DNA from: Rhodothermales bacterium
Lineage (GTDB): Bacteria > Bacteroidota > Rhodothermia > Rhodothermales > UBA10348
Direction: 5' to 3'
Assembly: GCA_028284865.1 (NCBI GenBank)
Contig: JANQQV010000020.1
Span: 186,001-250,000, forward strand
Length of the DNA stretch: 64,000 nucleotides
The notes beneath the pieces were generated by a model that did no database searches, was not told the origin of the DNA, and saw only the letters and a list, made by a program, of their open reading frames with translations. The translations under genes were made by a program, and so were the position numbers. The first letter of the stretch is position 1. Each line of letters opens with the position of its first letter. Shown in pieces: positions 62,681-64,000 of the stretch.

Positions 62681-63763
62681 GTGACCTACGACGCCCACAT
62701 TATTCGGAGACTTCTGACAGGCTACCTCCTGCTGATCGGCGGCCTGATCATCTTCTTTGTGGTCCTCCACTATGTCGAATACGTGGACGACTTCATGGAT
62801 CGGGGCGCAACCATGCGCGACGTCTTTCTGATCTACTACCCGAACTACGTCCCGGAAATCATCAAGCTCACGTCTCCGCTGGCGCTTTTCATTTCTGCGA
62901 TATTCCTGACCTCCCGATTGAGTCAGAAGCTGGAGCTCGCTTCACTGCAAACATCCGGTGTGTCGCTATATCGCCTGATAGTGCCTTTCGCGGCAACAGG
63001 CCTGGTTGTCTCCATCGGAATGTTTGCCTTCAATGGCTGGGTCGTGCCGCAGACCAACCAGGTTCGCCTGGCGTTTGAGCAGGACTACACCAAGGATGCG
63101 CCGCGACGAGCCGAGTATGCCAACATTCACCGCATCAACGCGCCCGGAAGCGTCCTATCGGTCAATTTCTACGAACGCAGATCCAAGACGGCTACCAGCG
63201 TCACGCTCCAGCAGTTTTCAGAAGAAGGACGTCTACTCGAGCGAATTGACGCCGACCGGATGGTTTGGTCGGACTCCCTGGAAACCTGGACGCTCATTTC
63301 CCCGATCATCCGCACATTCGATGAGAACGGCGAGCGCCGTAGAGTGGATATGGCTCAGCTGGATACGACCCTGGCCCTGGGTCCGAGAGACCTTGCCCGT
63401 GTTCAAGGGGATGTCGAAGCCATGACGATCACCGAGGCGAGGGACTACTTGCAAACCCTTCAGCGCACGGCGGCGAATCGGACAGGAGCGGCCCTGGTGG
63501 GCTATCACACCAAGTACTCCTACCCTTTCGCCAATTTGATTCTGGTGCTGCTAGCCGTCCCTTTGGCTAGTGTCCGGCGTCGAGGTGGTCACGCTGTTCA
63601 GCTCGGAATCGGACTGTTCGTAGCGTTCGCTTACCTGGCCATCATGAAGCTGACCGAACCTTTTGGCTATGCCGAGGCGCTCTCACCGTTGATGACCGCC
63701 TGGCTGCCTCACATGCTCTTTGCTGTGATCGCCGGTTGGTTCGTGTTCAGAGCGCGAACCTGA
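62681..63763 (+). CDS. LptF/LptG family permease
   Basis: 360 residues with the YjgP/YjgQ plan: three membrane helices in the first 115 residues (YLLLIGGLIIFFVVLHYVEY; PLALFISAIFLTSRLSQ; LVVSIGMFAFNGWVVPQTNQ), a periplasmic beta-jellyroll (about 130-260), then three more helices. The segment LTSRLSQKLELASLQTSGVS is the conserved coupling loop for LptB. It moves LPS from the inner membrane towards LptD. GTG 62681 is the start. It is divergent from sucC by 179 bases. Whether it is F or G cannot be told, and only one copy is here. Confidence 0.9.
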   Translation: MTYDAHIIRRLLTGYLLLIGGLIIFFVVLHYVEYVDDFMDRGATMRDVFLIYYPNYVPEIIKLTSPLALFISAIFLTSRLSQKLELASLQTSGVSLYRLIVPFAATGLVVSIGMFAFNGWVVPQTNQVRLAFEQDYTKDAPRRAEYANIHRINAPGSVLSVNFYERRSKTATSVTLQQFSEEGRLLERIDADRMVWSDSLETWTLISPIIRTFDENGERRRVDMAQLDTTLALGPRDLARVQGDVEAMTITEARDYLQTLQRTAANRTGAALVGYHTKYSYPFANLILVLLAVPLASVRRRGGHAVQLGIGLFVAFAYLAIMKLTEPFGYAEALSPLMTAWLPHMLFAVIAGWFVFRART

Positions 63764-63826
63764 CGCTCACAGGTCGCATCCGAGGAATTCCTGACTCGGA
63801 TGGACGAGAAAAAACCGGCGTAGACC

Positions 63827-64000
63827 TCAGGCTTCGCCCCCCGGGAGTCCAAAGTGGACGGCAGGACCCTGCTGAGGCGGATCTTCGATCTCTCCATGAG
63901 CCTGCTCAAACCGTTCGATATTGTCCGCAAGAGCGCGGAGCAGGCGTTTGGCGTGGGGTGGCGAGATGATCACACGGCTTTTTACTCGGGCCTTGGGAAC
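63827..64000 (-). CDS. DUF3467 family protein, truncated by the window edge
   Basis: The last 57 codons of a minus-strand gene whose start lies beyond 64000. The frame reads KARVKSRVIISPPHAKRLLR and ALADNIERFEQAHGEIEDPP, which matches the DUF3467 family (usually about 100 residues; function unknown). The TGA stop is at 63827-63829. It is convergent with the LptF/G gene, 63 bases apart; a short inverted repeat (63777-63802) without a T-tract lies in between. Confidence 0.75.
   Translation of the reverse strand, partial: VPKARVKSRVIISPPHAKRLLRALADNIERFEQAHGEIEDPPQQGPAVHFGLPGGEA

Noticed and set aside
63777-63802. 8-bp inverted repeat between LptF/G and DUF3467 genes
   Set aside because: CATCCGAG/CTCGGATG has no T-tract on either strand, so a terminator call is not justified.

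Overview
The window looks like a chromosomal segment of a member of the Rhodothermota/Bacteroidota lineage, probably a marine Rhodothermales-type bacterium. The grounds are a moderately high GC content by eye, a secreted protein ending in the type A C-terminal sorting domain of type IX secretion (NYPNPFNP motif), a short GlgA-like gene beside a DUF4270-like lipoprotein, DUF4175, Bacteroidota-style LptD and OmpH/BamA, promoters resembling TTG-N20-TAnnTTTG, and many TTG/GTG starts with four-base start/stop overlaps. No phage, insertion sequence, CRISPR array or rRNA was seen. All of this is read from sequence; no database search was possible.

Layout. 1-4.0 kb: the end of a PBP4-type peptidase, then hslV, a NYN-domain gene with a poly-aspartate tail, and hslU. 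4.0-9.1 kb: a tightly coupled set (FemAB/GNAT-like transferase, polytopic membrane protein, flippase, exported phosphodiesterase-like lipoprotein) that suggests envelope glycan work. 9.1-10.4 kb: terminator, tRNA-Gly(GCC) and folD. 10.7-20.3 kb: a large secreted beta-helix-like protein with a sorting domain, then the most unusual locus. This is a five-gene operon of three small related exported proteins, an Ig-like chaperone candidate, and a 1340-residue protein that joins Ig-like domains, an outer-membrane-barrel-like region, carboxypeptidase-regulatory-like domains and an MscS-like inner-membrane module. 20.5-22.9 kb: an exported GH13 amylase/pullulanase-like enzyme.

22.9-32.8 kb, minus strand: dxr, rseP, uppS, bamA, two ompH genes, panB, surE and osmC, an envelope-biogenesis cluster with metabolic genes at its tail. 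32.9-39.7 kb: a TPR protein, an exported GATase-like protein, a thioesterase, a small exported protein, an RfbD-like reductase and serS. 39.8-45.2 kb: acyl-CoA dehydrogenase, pyrF, a small ABM-like protein and a TonB-dependent receptor. 45.5-54.6 kb: a DUF4175 coiled-coil membrane protein, a DCC-family protein, a degenerate GlgA N-domain protein, a DUF4270-like lipoprotein, an outer-membrane protein and a TPR protein. 54.8-64 kb: eno, a DivIC-like protein, a ROK kinase lacking its zinc cysteines, lptD, an ABC ATPase, sucC, an LptF/G permease and the end of a DUF3467 gene.

The strongest candidate for an undescribed system is 13.7-20.3 kb. It is organised like a chaperone-usher or WxL-type surface-fibre operon, but the usher-like protein carries an MscS-like C-terminus. 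A stem-loop covers the stop codon of the first subunit gene, a LacI-type palindrome lies upstream, and the leader can form alternative hairpins.
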